A stretch of 64,000 nt of DNA from Peptoniphilus stercorisuis. GTDB lineage: Bacteria > Bacillota > Clostridia > Tissierellales > Peptoniphilaceae. Made by a program: the position numbers and the translations under genes. Position 1 is the stretch's first letter. Each line of letters opens with the position of its first letter. Under the pieces are notes generated by a model that saw only the letters and a program-made list of their open reading frames with translations, ran no database searches and was not told the DNA's origin. This document shows positions 34,926-44,670 of the stretch, one piece after another. Location: the NCBI RefSeq assembly GCF_017874395.1, contig NZ_JAGGLJ010000006.1, forward strand, positions 54,079-118,078, read 5' to 3'.

Positions 34926-35564
34926 ATCTTCTTCATTTTCATTTAAAAATGTATTAATTTTTGAATATATTAAATCAATTGCAACTTTATTATATCCACC
35001 TTCTGGCATTATTACATCTGCATATCTTTTTGATGGTTCTACAAATTGAAGATGTGCAGGTCTTACTGTTGCCATATATTGTAAGATTACTGATTCAAGA
35101 GATCTTCCTCTTTCTTTTATATCTCTTAAAATTCTTCTAATAATTCTTACATCACTATCTGTATCTACAAAGATTTTTATATCTAATAAATCTCTAATTT
35201 CTTTTTCATTTAATATAAGTATTCCCTCAAGAATAATAACTTCTCTTGGTTCTACATGTTTTGTTTCTTCTTTTCTATTGTGAATTTCAAAATCATAAAT
35301 CGGCTCTTCAATAGCTTCATTATTTTTTAATTTTTCAAGATGTTCAATTAAAAGATCATTATCAAAAGCGAAAGGATGGTCATAGTTTGTCTTAACTCTT
35401 TGCTCATATGGAAGAGAATTCTGAGATTTATAGTAATTATCTTGTGCTATTACAACAACTCTATCTCCATCTATCATTTCAACAAGTTCATTTGTTACTG
35501 TACTTTTTCCTGATCCTGATCCACCTGCTATTCCTATTAAAATTGGTTTTCTCATATTATTCAC
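34920..35564 (-). CDS. udk: Uridine/cytidine kinase (214 aa)
   Basis: Phosphorylates uridine and cytidine to UMP and CMP in pyrimidine salvage. P-loop [13 protein letters not shown], the DNYYKSQ substrate loop, NYDHPFAFD and [14 protein letters not shown] are all present; full length. The start is probably GTG at 35564, 5 bases after AGGAG and overlapping the trhP stop by 8; an ATG three codons on is too far from the ribosome site. It follows the tRNA-modification genes as in Bacillus. Confidence 0.93.
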   Translation of the reverse strand: MNNMRKPILIGIAGGSGSGKSTVTNELVEMIDGDRVVVIAQDNYYKSQNSLPYEQRVKTNYDHPFAFDNDLLIEHLEKLKNNEAIEEPIYDFEIHNRKEETKHVEPREVIILEGILILNEKEIRDLLDIKIFVDTDSDVRIIRRILRDIKERGRSLESVILQYMATVRPAHLQFVEPSKRYADVIMPEGGYNKVAIDLIYSKINTFLNENEEDK

Positions 35565-36783
35565 TTATTCTCCTAACCATGTATCCCTTAGCTACTTCTT
35601 GGTCTACTTTTATTTTAAAGAGTTGTTTTGCATGATTTGCTACTTCAATTTCTTTATCATTTTTATCTACCATATAGTCTATAACTTGATTAAAGTGCTT
35701 AATATTAGGTCCAAAGATTTCCACTTCTTCCCCTTTAAAAATTCTATTTCTTTGTTCTATTGTTGCAATTTTTGTATCTTTATCATAGTCCATAACAAGT
35801 CCTACAAAGTCATATCCTCTTATATAAGAGTTTGTTTCATATACTTGTGAGTCTTCATTTGCCTGTCCATAGAAAAATCCTGTAGTAAAGTCTCTATGAC
35901 TTACTTTTTTGATTTCTTCTGCTAAATACTTATCAGTTTTGTAGTTTTTAGGATCGTTATAATATGCATCTATTGCCATTCTATAAGATCTTATTACAGT
36001 TGCTAAATAGTACTCACTTTTTACTCTTCCTTCAATTTTAAGACTTGTAATTCCTGTTTCAATTAAATCATTTACATGTTCTATCATACAAAGATCCTTA
36101 GAGTTCATTATAAAAGTTCCCTCTTCATGTTCTTCTATTGGGAAATATTCTCCAGGTCTTTTTTCTTCAACTAAATGATATTTATATCTGCAAGGTTGTG
36201 CGCAGTCTCCCATATTTGCATCTCTTCCAGTCATATAGTTTGAAAGTAGGCATCTTCCAGAATAAGACATACACATTGCTCCATGAGTAAATGTTTCAAT
36301 TTCAACTTTTCCATCTAAATCATCTATTATTGTTTGAATTTCTTTTAGGGATAATTCTCTTGCAAGAACTACTCTTTCTGCTCCCATTTCATTCCAAAAC
36401 TTAACAGTTTCTGAGTTTGTAACTGATCCTTGTGTTGAAATATGAATATTCATTCTTGGCTCTGCAGTTCTTACTTTCATAAACATACCTGGATCTGCTA
36501 CTAATAATGCATCTACTCCAGCATTATAAAGATCTCTTATATATTCTTCTACTCCAACCATATCTTTGTTATGTGGAATAATATTTAAAGTTACATGAAC
36601 TCTTTTTCCTCTTTCGTGAGCATATTCAACGCCCTCTTTGATTTCTTCTATTGAAAAATTCTTTGAAGCTTTTCTAAGTCCAAAACTTTCTCCACCTAAA
36701 TAAACTGCATCTGCTCCATAATCTATTGCAACTTTAAGTTTATTTAAATCACCTGCTGGTGCAAGTAACTCAACTTTATTCAT
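35557..36783 (-). CDS. trhP: U32-family tRNA 5-hydroxyuridine synthesis protein (TrhP/YrrO-like, 408 aa)
   Basis: Peptidase U32 family: [27 protein letters not shown] at the N terminus and the Cys-rich block ([32 protein letters not shown]) that binds an iron-sulfur cluster in this family. TrhP uses prephenate as hydroxyl donor to make ho5U34 in tRNA. Placed between the TrmR-like methyltransferase and udk, the order known from Bacillus yrrM-yrrO-udk. Start at ATG 36783 after GGGAGG; the TTG at 36798 overlaps the ribosome site. The old name peptidase is misleading. Confidence 0.85.
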   Translation of the reverse strand: MNKVELLAPAGDLNKLKVAIDYGADAVYLGGESFGLRKASKNFSIEEIKEGVEYAHERGKRVHVTLNIIPHNKDMVGVEEYIRDLYNAGVDALLVADPGMFMKVRTAEPRMNIHISTQGSVTNSETVKFWNEMGAERVVLARELSLKEIQTIIDDLDGKVEIETFTHGAMCMSYSGRCLLSNYMTGRDANMGDCAQPCRYKYHLVEEKRPGEYFPIEEHEEGTFIMNSKDLCMIEHVNDLIETGITSLKIEGRVKSEYYLATVIRSYRMAIDAYYNDPKNYKTDKYLAEEIKKVSHRDFTTGFFYGQANEDSQVYETNSYIRGYDFVGLVMDYDKDTKIATIEQRNRIFKGEEVEIFGPNIKHFNQVIDYMVDKNDKEIEVANHAKQLFKIKVDQEVAKGYMVRRISE

Positions 36784-37429
36784 CTTCTTTCCTCCCAATT
36801 AACAAAACTCCATCTCCAATTGGAATTATTGAAGATATAAAGTCCTGATTTTCTTCAATGTCTTTTAAAAATTTTCTAAGTCTTTTTACTATTGTTATCT
36901 TTCTTCTTATAACTAGCTCTTGATTTGCAATCATACCTTTAAATAAAACATTGTCGCATATTATAATACCATTTTTTTCTAAATTTTTAAGTGCTAAATT
37001 AAAATATTTTTCATATTGTCCCTTAGCTGCATCTATAAAAATCATATCATATTTTTCATTAATATTTTCTAAAACTTCTGCTGCATCACCAATTACTATA
37101 TCTATATTTTCATTAAGATTTAATTTTTCATGGTTTTTCTTTGCTATTTCTGCCATATCTTCTCTAATTTCAATAGTTTTTATATATTCTACAGATTTAG
37201 AAGCATTAAAAAATACACTTGAAGAATATCCTATTGCTGTTCCTAGTTCTAGGATTCTTTTTGGTTTTTTCATATAAATTAAAAATTTCAAAAATTCTTC
37301 AGTTTCTTCTTCTACAATGGGAACATGATTTTCAAGTGCATATTCTCTCATTTCTTTTAAATGGCCTTCTTTTTTAGGAACAAGACCTCTTATATAGTTT
37401 TCTATATAGTCATAGTTAATATTTGTCAT
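36776..37429 (-). CDS. trmR: tRNA 5-hydroxyuridine O-methyltransferase (TrmR/YrrM-like, 217 aa)
   Basis: Small class I SAM O-methyltransferase of the caffeoyl-CoA type: ILELGTAIGYSSSVF (motif I), DMIFIDAAKGQYEKYF (metal and catalytic Asp) and CDNVLFKGMI. In Bacillus TrmR methylates ho5U34 to mo5U34, the step after TrhP, whose gene follows here with overlap. Start at ATG 37429, 8 bases after AAGAGG; an upstream in-frame ATG at 37450 has no such site. Acts on tRNA wobble position to widen decoding. Confidence 0.85.
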   Translation of the reverse strand: MTNINYDYIENYIRGLVPKKEGHLKEMREYALENHVPIVEEETEEFLKFLIYMKKPKRILELGTAIGYSSSVFFNASKSVEYIKTIEIREDMAEIAKKNHEKLNLNENIDIVIGDAAEVLENINEKYDMIFIDAAKGQYEKYFNLALKNLEKNGIIICDNVLFKGMIANQELVIRRKITIVKRLRKFLKDIEENQDFISSIIPIGDGVLLIGRKEDE

Positions 37430-37451
37430 AATATTCCTCTTTAAACTCATA

Positions 37452-37476
37452 AAAAGGGAATCATTTAGATTCCCTT
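37452..37476 (-). terminator. Terminator after rnj
   Basis: Stem AAGGGAATC / GATTCCCTT (37454-37475) with T5 on the minus strand, between rnj and trmR. Confidence 0.75.
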
Positions 37477-37479
37477 AGA

Positions 37480-39144
37480 TTAAATCTCCATTATAATTGG
37501 TAAAATCATTGGATTTCTCTTTGTTTGATTAAATAAAAATCCTTTTAAATCATCTCTTATACTAGTCTTAAGTGCAGACCAGTCTGTAATAGATTTACTA
37601 TCACATTTATCAAGTGTTGATTTTACTACTTTTCTTGCATCATCCATTAAATCTCCAGATTCTCTTACATATACAAATCCTCTTGAGATTATATCTGGAC
37701 CTGAGATAACTTTTCCTTCAGATTTAGAAATAGTTACTACTACTACTATTAATCCATCTTCTGATAAGTGTTTTCTATCTCTTAATACAATATTACCAAC
37801 ATCACCAATTCCAAGTCCATCAACTAATATATTTCCTGATGGAACATCTCCTACAAGTTTTGCATTTTTTTGAGATATTTCAAGACAATTTCCATTTTTC
37901 ATAATAAAGATATTGTCTCTATTCATTCCCATTTGCTCTACAATTTCAGCATGTTTTTGTAAATGTCTAACTTCACCATGTGCTGGTATAAAGTATTTTG
38001 GATTTACAAGACTAAACATAAGCTTTAATTCTTCTTGGCAAGCATGTCCTGAAACGTGAATTTCTGATAGAGCTTCATAAATTACATTTGCTCCACTTTC
38101 TAAGAGTTTATTTATAACTTTAGAAACATCTATTTCATTTCCAGGTATTGGTGTTGCAGATAAAATAACTACATCATTTGGAGTAAGTTTTATTTTTCTA
38201 TGTTCTCCAAAAGCAATTCTTGTAAGAGCACTCATTGGCTCCCCTTGTGAACCTGTAGTTATTAAAACAAGTTCATTGTCATTATATCTATGCATATCTT
38301 TAATATCAATTAAAGTACCTTTTTTAACTTTTAAATATCCAAGCTTTTGTGCTGTTTCCATTACATTAAGCATAGATCTTCCAGATAATACAACTTTTCT
38401 TTTATAGTCTTCTGCTGCATTTATAACTTGTTGAATTCTATGAACATTTGAAGCAAATGTTGCAATTATAATTCTATTGTCCTGTTCTGCTGCAAAAATT
38501 CTATTAAAAGTTTCTCCAACTTTACTCTCACTCATTGTATATCCAGGTCTTAAAACATTTGTAGATTCTCCAATCATTGCAAGAACACCTTTTTTACCGA
38601 TTTCTGCAATTCTATGAAGATCTATTGTATCTCCAGATATTGGAGTAAAATCAACTTTAAAATCTCCTGTGTGGAATACCACTCCTAGTGGAGTTTTAAT
38701 AGCAAGTGAACAACTATCAGGTATTGAGTGATTTACTCTAATCCATTCACATTCCATTTTTCCAAGTTTTACTTTATCTCCTGCACGAACTATATTCATG
38801 TCTACTTTTCCTAAATTATGTTCTTTTAGTTTATTTTCTAAAAGTCCCATTGTTAATGGTGTTCCATAAATAGGCATTTTTACTTTTTTAAGAACATATG
38901 GAATAGCTCCAATATGATCCTCATGACCATGTGTTAATACAAGTCCTCTTATCTTTTCTTTATTTTTTATAAGATAAGTTACATCTGGAATAACAACATC
39001 TATTCCAAGCATTTCATCTTCTGGGAATGTCATTCCACAGTCTATTATTATTATATCGTCTCTATATTCAACTACGGTTAAGTTCTTACCAACCTCGTGA
39101 AGTCCACCCAGAGGTATTATCTTCACCTTATTTGTGTTTCTCAT
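37480..39144 (-). CDS. rnj: Ribonuclease J (554 aa)
   Basis: Metallo-beta-lactamase/beta-CASP RNase with 5'-to-3' exonuclease and endonuclease action, central to mRNA decay and rRNA maturation. Metal motif THGHEDHIGAIP, later HTGDFKVD, beta-CASP GSQGEP and the C-terminal VHVSGHA-like HVSGHACQEEL are seen. Full length with the usual oligomerisation domain. Follows fur directly (the two genes abut at 39144/39145). Confidence 0.95.
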   Translation of the reverse strand: MRNTNKVKIIPLGGLHEVGKNLTVVEYRDDIIIIDCGMTFPEDEMLGIDVVIPDVTYLIKNKEKIRGLVLTHGHEDHIGAIPYVLKKVKMPIYGTPLTMGLLENKLKEHNLGKVDMNIVRAGDKVKLGKMECEWIRVNHSIPDSCSLAIKTPLGVVFHTGDFKVDFTPISGDTIDLHRIAEIGKKGVLAMIGESTNVLRPGYTMSESKVGETFNRIFAAEQDNRIIIATFASNVHRIQQVINAAEDYKRKVVLSGRSMLNVMETAQKLGYLKVKKGTLIDIKDMHRYNDNELVLITTGSQGEPMSALTRIAFGEHRKIKLTPNDVVILSATPIPGNEIDVSKVINKLLESGANVIYEALSEIHVSGHACQEELKLMFSLVNPKYFIPAHGEVRHLQKHAEIVEQMGMNRDNIFIMKNGNCLEISQKNAKLVGDVPSGNILVDGLGIGDVGNIVLRDRKHLSEDGLIVVVVTISKSEGKVISGPDIISRGFVYVRESGDLMDDARKVVKSTLDKCDSKSITDWSALKTSIRDDLKGFLFNQTKRNPMILPIIMEI

Positions 39145-39603
39145 TTAATTAATCTCTCCCTTATATTTTTTGTAGCATTCTTTACAATAACCGTAGAATT
39201 TTAAATTGTGGTCGACTATTTTAAAACCTTCTTCAGATTCTATTTCTTCTTCTAGGCTATCTAGTAAATCGAGTTTTACCTCAAGTACTTTGCCACAGTC
39301 AAGACAGATTAAGTGATGATGTCTGTGAGTTGCATCATTTGCTTTAATTTCATATCTTGCCACTCCATCATCAAAGCTAATTTTATATAAAACATCTAAT
39401 TCTTCAAAAAGTTGAAGCGTTCTATATACTGTTGCTATTCCTATTTCAGGATTTTCTTTTGATACATATTCAAATACTTCTTCTGTAGATAAATGACTTC
39501 CTCTATGCTTTAAGAATACATTATAAATTTCTGAGCGCTGATTTGTAAATTTATATCCTTTTTCTTTTAATACTTTTTTTACATAATCGCTATTTAGTTC
39601 CAT
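39145..39603 (-). CDS. Fur-family regulator (152 aa)
   Basis: Winged helix (KEKGYKFTNQRSEIYNVFLKH; GIATVYRTLQLFEELDVL) and a C-terminal metal-binding domain with THRHHHLICLDCGKV and a second CxxC (YCKEC) for structural zinc. It could be Fur, PerR or Zur; the second zinc site and HHHLIC favour Fur or PerR but do not decide. No Fur box was identified. Start ATG 39603 is chosen over the GTG six bases upstream. Confidence 0.9.
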   Translation of the reverse strand: MELNSDYVKKVLKEKGYKFTNQRSEIYNVFLKHRGSHLSTEEVFEYVSKENPEIGIATVYRTLQLFEELDVLYKISFDDGVARYEIKANDATHRHHHLICLDCGKVLEVKLDLLDSLEEEIESEEGFKIVDHNLKFYGYCKECYKKYKGEIN

Positions 39604-39611
39604 AAGCACCC

Positions 39612-39857
39612 CTATTGCAACTTACCTTTCATAAGCTCTTCATAAGCTTCTTGAGCTTCTTTTAATTCATCATCATCTATACCAACAAGCATTTCTTGTC
39701 CTTCATTATCAATTTCAATTTTTAATATATATATATAAGGCTCTATTTCATCTGCTGGAAGTAGAGCAACATAATCATCATCATCTATAGAAAATTTTGC
39801 TTTTACAAGAAATTCTACAGGATTTCCTAATTCATCATAAAATAGATGTCTCTCCAA
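39612..39857 (-). CDS. DUF1292 protein (81 aa)
   Basis: Acidic protein with the family shape: DELGNPVEFLVKAKFSIDDDDYVALLP and a C-terminal EEAxEAYEEL helix. Function unknown. Starts at TTG, 7 bases after GGAGGT. It is part of the conserved Firmicutes string alaS-ireB-ruvX-DUF1292-fur. Confidence 0.88.
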   Translation of the reverse strand: MERHLFYDELGNPVEFLVKAKFSIDDDDYVALLPADEIEPYIYILKIEIDNEGQEMLVGIDDDELKEAQEAYEELMKGKLQ

Positions 39858-39868
39858 ATTTTACCTCC

Positions 39869-40279
39869 TTACATACTATCTAAATAAGTTTGCAAAATAT
39901 AAGTAGCTGCAATCTTATCTACATATTTTTTTCTGTGTTCTCGTCTTACATCAGCTTCAATTAATATTCTTTGTGCAGACATTGTGCTCATTCTCTCATC
40001 AATATAAATAATCTCTATCCCATATTTATTATGAAGTTTTGTTGCAAATTTCATAACTTTCTCACTTTGAGGTCCTATTGTATTATTCATATTTTTAGGA
40101 AGTCCTACAACTACTTTTAATATGTCATTTTCTTTTATAATCTCATAAATTTCTTCGTAAGTTTGTTTATTCGATTCTCTTTTTATAGTTTTTAGTCCTT
40201 GAGCTGTAAATCCTAAAGGATCACTTATAGCAACCCCTATCCACTTATCTCCAACATCTAATCCTAATATTTTTTCCAT
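39869..40279 (-). CDS. ruvX: YqgF/RuvX-type Holliday-junction resolvase-like nuclease (136 aa)
   Basis: RNase H-fold nuclease: LGLDVGDKWIGVAISDPLG opening with catalytic Asp, VVGLPKNMN, IIYIDERMSTMSA with catalytic Glu/Asp, and a C-terminal DKIAATYIL. Proposed to process pre-16S rRNA 5' ends; it was once thought to be a resolvase. The weak ribosome site (GGTAAAAG) is normal for this operon. Confidence 0.92.
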   Translation of the reverse strand: MEKILGLDVGDKWIGVAISDPLGFTAQGLKTIKRESNKQTYEEIYEIIKENDILKVVVGLPKNMNNTIGPQSEKVMKFATKLHNKYGIEIIYIDERMSTMSAQRILIEADVRREHRKKYVDKIAATYILQTYLDSM

Positions 40280-40386
40280 CTTTTACCACAACCTAAAATT
40301 CAAGGTACATATCTAATATGTAGCTATATTCATAGCAAATATCGAAATGATGAGATAGAAAAGCCCATCTCATCATTTCTCTAATT

Positions 40387-40641
40387 TTACTTCATTAAAT
40401 AGGATTTTAATAATTCTCCTAATAATTCATCACGTTCAATATCTTGTATTATGGATCTTGCGTTATTATGGCTAGTTATATATGTGGGATCTCCTGATAA
40501 TATATAACCAATAATCTGATCAATTGGATTATACCCTTTATCTTCAAGTGCCTTATAAACAACTTCTAATACACTTTTAAATTTTTCTTTATCTAAATTC
40601 TGTTTCTCAAAAATTTGAGTTTCATAATTTTTACCATCCAT
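40387..40641 (-). CDS. ireB: IreB family regulatory protein (84 aa)
   Basis: Small protein with the IreB/UPF0297 core: [38 protein letters not shown]. In Enterococcus IreB is phosphorylated by the kinase IreK and limits cell-wall stress resistance. Start ATG at 40641 after AAGGAGGG. Confidence 0.92.
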   Translation of the reverse strand: MDGKNYETQIFEKQNLDKEKFKSVLEVVYKALEDKGYNPIDQIIGYILSGDPTYITSHNNARSIIQDIERDELLGELLKSYLMK

Positions 40642-40693
40642 AATATCCCTCCTTATCAATTATAACATAGTTTTTGATAATTGATAATATTTT

Positions 40694-43321
40694 TTAATTA
40701 AGAATGTTTTTAAGTTCACTTAAAGCATCATTAATTTTAGAAATATCCTTAGCTCCTGCTGTTGCCATGTCAGGTCTTCCGCCTCCACCGCCTCCAGCAA
40801 TTTTTGCAACTTCTTTAACAATATTACCAGCTGAAATATTTTCTTTTACTAAATCTTTAGATACAGCTGCTACAAAGTTTGCTTTATCTCCATTTACTGT
40901 TGATAAAAGCACTACAATACTTCCAGCTTTTTCTCTTATCTCATCTGCAATATCTCTTAAAGTGTTTACATCTGTTCCTTCAAAGGAATAAGTTACATAT
41001 TTAATTCCATTTACTTCTTCAATATTTTCAAGTATTGATGAAACTTCATCTTTTGCAGTTTTTAATTTTAACTCCTCAATTAATTTATCTTTAGAGTTAA
41101 TATCTTCTACAATAGATTTTAATTTTGAAATAAGTTCTACTCTATTTGTCTTAACTATTTTTGAAGCTTTATTTCTTAATTCTTCAAGCTCATTTAAATA
41201 ATTATAAACAGCAGGACCTGTAATAGATTCAATTCTTCTAACTCCTGATGAAACTCCACCTTCTGATAAGATTTTAAACATTGAAATCTCAGAAGTATTT
41301 GATACATGAGTACCACCACAAAGTTCCATTGAATAATCTCCCATTTTAACTACTCTTACTTCTTGTCCATATTTTTCTTCAAATAAACCTACTGCTCCAA
41401 GTTTATAAGCATCTTTTGGATTTGTAATAACAGTTTCTACTGGAAGTGATTCAAATATCATTTCATTTACACGAGATTCTATTTTTCTTAAATCACTTTC
41501 AGATATTGCTTCAAAATGTGAAAAGTCAAATCTCATTCTATTAGGAAGCACTTCAGAACCTGCTTGATTTACATGAGATCCTAATACTTCTTTTAAAGCC
41601 TTGTGAAGTAAATGAGTTACTGAGTGATTTCTTCTAATGTCATTTCTTCTTTTTACATCTATTGTAGCTTCTACTTCTGTCAATGTAGCTTTTCCTTCAA
41701 GAACTTCTACTACATGTATATGAAGACCTGATGAAGTTTTTTTAGTATCTAATACTTTTATTTTAAAGTCTTTTGAAATAATTAGACCAGTATCTCCAAC
41801 TTGTCCACCTGATTCTCCATAAAAAGGAGTTTTATCAAGTACGATTATTCCGTTTTCACCTTTATTTAATTCGCTTACTTCTTCTGCATCTTTTACAATT
41901 TTAATAATTTTTGATACAGATGAGTTTTCAGTATATCCAACAAATTCGCTACTTAATCCCTCAAAGATTTCATCATGAGATTTTGCAGCCCATCCAATAT
42001 TACTTGAATCATTTCTTGCATCTCTTGCTCTTTGTCTTTGAAGATCCATATTTTCTTCAAAGCCTTTTCTATCTATATTAAATCCTTTTTCCTCAAGTAT
42101 CTCTTCAGTAAGATCTACTGGGAATCCATAAGTATCATATAGTTTAAAAGCATCGCTTCCAGATAATGTATTTTTTAATTCTTTTTTAAGATTTTTAATA
42201 TATGAATCTAAAATACTCATTCCTTGTTCAATAGTTTCAAGGAATTTTTCTTCTTCTGCTTTTATTACAGATACAATTTCATCTCTATTTTCCATTAATT
42301 CTGGGTAATAATCTTCTCCCCAAGAATCTATAACTAAATTAGAAAGCTCACTTAAAAATCCTTCTTTAATTCCAAGAATTCTTCCATGTCTTGCAGCTCT
42401 TCTTATTAGTCTTCTTAATACATATCCTCTACCTTCATTAGAAGGTCTAATAGAATCTGAAATCATAAATGTCATTGCTCTAATATGATCTGCTATAACT
42501 CTTACTGACACGTCAGTTTCCTTATCAGATCCATATTCATATCCTGAAACTTTTTCTATTTCATGAATTATATCTTGAATAGCATCAGTTTCAAAAATAT
42601 TATTAGTTCCTTGTAGAACTGTTGCCATTCTTTCAAGTCCCATTCCTGTATCTATATTTGGATGAGCAAGTGGATTATAATTTCCATCTTCATCTTTATC
42701 AAATTGTGTAAATACAAGGTTCCAAACTTCTATAAATCTATCACATTCACAACCTGGTTTACAATCTGGATCTCCACAGCCATATTTTTCTCCTCTATCT
42801 ACAAAGATTTCAGAACATGGACCTGATGGACCAACTTCAAGCTCCCAGAAATTATCTTCTTTTCCAAGTCTTACAATTTTTTCTTTTGGAAGGCCAATAT
42901 CTTCATTCCAAATTTTGAAGGCTTCATCATCTTCATAATATACTGTTACCCAAAGATCCTCTTTAGGAATTTCAAGAACTTCAGTTAAAAATTCCCATGC
43001 CCAAGGAATTACTTCTTTTTTAAAATAATCTCCAAAAGAAAAGTTTCCAAGCATTTCAAAAAATGTAGCATGTCTATCTGTTTTACCTACATTTTCAATA
43101 TCACCTGTACGAATACATTTTTGACAAGTAGTAACTCTTGTTGCTGGAGGAGTTAATTCACCTGTGAAATATTTTTTCATTGGAGCCATTCCAGCACCAA
43201 TCAATAGTAATGATTTGTCATTTTGTGGTATTAAAGAAAAACTAGGTAACATTAAATGTTCTTTTGATTCAAAAAAATTTAAAAATTCCGATCTTATTTC
43301 ATGTAATTTAAGATTTTTCAT
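40694..43321 (-). CDS. alaS: Alanyl-tRNA synthetase (875 aa)
   Basis: Charges tRNA-Ala. Complete: class II catalytic core (FFEMLGNFSFGDYFKKE; GMGLERMATVLQG), editing domain with HSVTHLLHKALKEVLG and ELCGGTHVSNT (the zinc HxxxH and CxxxH), and the C-Ala domain ending in GGGGGGRPDMATAGA. Located with ireB and ruvX. A hairpin just upstream may attenuate it. Confidence 0.97.
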   Translation of the reverse strand: MKNLKLHEIRSEFLNFFESKEHLMLPSFSLIPQNDKSLLLIGAGMAPMKKYFTGELTPPATRVTTCQKCIRTGDIENVGKTDRHATFFEMLGNFSFGDYFKKEVIPWAWEFLTEVLEIPKEDLWVTVYYEDDEAFKIWNEDIGLPKEKIVRLGKEDNFWELEVGPSGPCSEIFVDRGEKYGCGDPDCKPGCECDRFIEVWNLVFTQFDKDEDGNYNPLAHPNIDTGMGLERMATVLQGTNNIFETDAIQDIIHEIEKVSGYEYGSDKETDVSVRVIADHIRAMTFMISDSIRPSNEGRGYVLRRLIRRAARHGRILGIKEGFLSELSNLVIDSWGEDYYPELMENRDEIVSVIKAEEEKFLETIEQGMSILDSYIKNLKKELKNTLSGSDAFKLYDTYGFPVDLTEEILEEKGFNIDRKGFEENMDLQRQRARDARNDSSNIGWAAKSHDEIFEGLSSEFVGYTENSSVSKIIKIVKDAEEVSELNKGENGIIVLDKTPFYGESGGQVGDTGLIISKDFKIKVLDTKKTSSGLHIHVVEVLEGKATLTEVEATIDVKRRNDIRRNHSVTHLLHKALKEVLGSHVNQAGSEVLPNRMRFDFSHFEAISESDLRKIESRVNEMIFESLPVETVITNPKDAYKLGAVGLFEEKYGQEVRVVKMGDYSMELCGGTHVSNTSEISMFKILSEGGVSSGVRRIESITGPAVYNYLNELEELRNKASKIVKTNRVELISKLKSIVEDINSKDKLIEELKLKTAKDEVSSILENIEEVNGIKYVTYSFEGTDVNTLRDIADEIREKAGSIVVLLSTVNGDKANFVAAVSKDLVKENISAGNIVKEVAKIAGGGGGGRPDMATAGAKDISKINDALSELKNILN

Positions 43322-43340
43322 TATTGCACTCCTTACCTTA

Positions 43341-43366
43341 AAAGTCCTCCCGTCAAAGGGAGGACA
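43341..43366 (-). terminator. Hairpin between the AI-2E transporter gene and alaS
   Basis: Perfect 8-bp GC-rich stem GTCCTCCC / GGGAGGAC followed by TTTT on the minus strand, 20 bases before alaS. The leader is too short for a T-box, so this is either a terminator for upstream transcripts or a simple attenuator. Confidence 0.65.
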
Positions 43367-43411
43367 CTTTGCTATTTAAAATTATAATTTGTGTATAAGG
43401 ATTTGTCAATT

Positions 43412-44662
43412 TCACCTTATACTTGAAATATTTGAGTTTCTTTCATTATACTTCATTTTTGCAAAATCTAAAAGTATTATTAATACAGAAACTGTTGGTA
43501 CTGCTAGTATCATACCAAGTACTCCAAACATTCCACCACCAATAATAATAGAAATTAATATTAATATTGGATTTAATCCAGTTTTATCTCCTAATAGTTT
43601 TGGTGCAATAACATTATTCTCAGCCCATTGTAATACTACAAATAATATTGCTACCCAAAGTGCTTTCATTGGAGAATCCATAAAAGCAAATAGTACTGCA
43701 GGTAAAAATCCCATAAATGGACCTATATATGGAATAATATCAGCAACACATGTTATCATACCTATTACAATTGCAAAATCCACTCTTAAAACTAAAAGAT
43801 ATACCATTGTAGCAAAACCTACAAAAAGAGCCATTAAAAGTCTTCCCTTTACAAAGTCTAGAAGTGCTTGATTTATTCTTCCTGATACATATAATATATC
43901 CTCTTTGTATTTTTCTGGTAAATTTCTCTTAACCTTATTTTTAAATTTCTCCTTGTCAACTGTAAAGTAAAATGAAAATATAATTACTAGTATAAATCTT
44001 AAAACCTTAGAGAATACTACATACATTCCAGATGCTACACTTTTTAGCTTTGTAATAGCTTGAGCTTGAATTACATCTATTGAACTTTCAAGAGATGTTT
44101 GTAGTTTTCTTATTAAATCTCCATTTGGTTCGCTTCCTGGTAGATTGAAGGATTTACTTATTGATTTTGAAAAGTCTGAAAACTCTGTTCCCAATTTTTC
44201 TACCATTGAAGGAATTACTGATAATAAATTACTAATTTCTTGAATAGTTTTTGGTATTACTATTACAAGAAGTATTACCATCACTATTAAAATACTTAAG
44301 TATACTATTAATACTCCATATTGTCTTTTGATATTTTTCTGTTCTAATCTATTTACTAGTGGATTAATTGCAAAGGCAAGTATCATACCAACAAATAGCG
44401 CCCAGACTGTATCTCCTACTATTGAATATTTTTTAAATATAATACTCAATATGTATATAACTATAATTCCTGAAAATACCTTTATAACTCTTTTTAAATC
44501 AATACCTATTCTCTTATTTTTTTCAATATATCTATTTCCAATATTTATAAGATAATAAATTACTAAAAAAAGTAAAATAACAGATAAAGTTGCAGCAGCA
44601 ACAACAATAAACTTAGGCGTTATACTGCTGATTTCTGGTGCAACATTTTTAATAGGATTCAT
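43412..44662 (-). CDS. AI-2E family (PerM/YdiK-like) membrane transporter (416 aa)
   Basis: Eight or so membrane helices with the family signatures FVGMILAFAINPLVNRLE, FVKGRLLMALFVGFAT and ITCVADIIPYIGPFMGFLPAVLFAF. Members were proposed to export AI-2 but others act as Na+/H+ antiporters, so the substrate is open. It lies 8 bases after nifS on the same strand. Confidence 0.85.
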   Translation of the reverse strand: MNPIKNVAPEISSITPKFIVVAAATLSVILLFLVIYYLINIGNRYIEKNKRIGIDLKRVIKVFSGIIVIYILSIIFKKYSIVGDTVWALFVGMILAFAINPLVNRLEQKNIKRQYGVLIVYLSILIVMVILLVIVIPKTIQEISNLLSVIPSMVEKLGTEFSDFSKSISKSFNLPGSEPNGDLIRKLQTSLESSIDVIQAQAITKLKSVASGMYVVFSKVLRFILVIIFSFYFTVDKEKFKNKVKRNLPEKYKEDILYVSGRINQALLDFVKGRLLMALFVGFATMVYLLVLRVDFAIVIGMITCVADIIPYIGPFMGFLPAVLFAFMDSPMKALWVAILFVVLQWAENNVIAPKLLGDKTGLNPILILISIIIGGGMFGVLGMILAVPTVSVLIILLDFAKMKYNERNSNISSIR

Positions 44663-44670
44663 ATCTCACC

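Noticed and set aside
43341..43366. T-box riboswitch for alaS
   Set aside because: Only about 90 bases lie between the two genes, too short for a T-box specifier and antiterminator; just one hairpin is present.
43389..43871. Plus-strand 160-aa frame
   Set aside because: Antisense to the AI-2E transporter gene, with no start signal.
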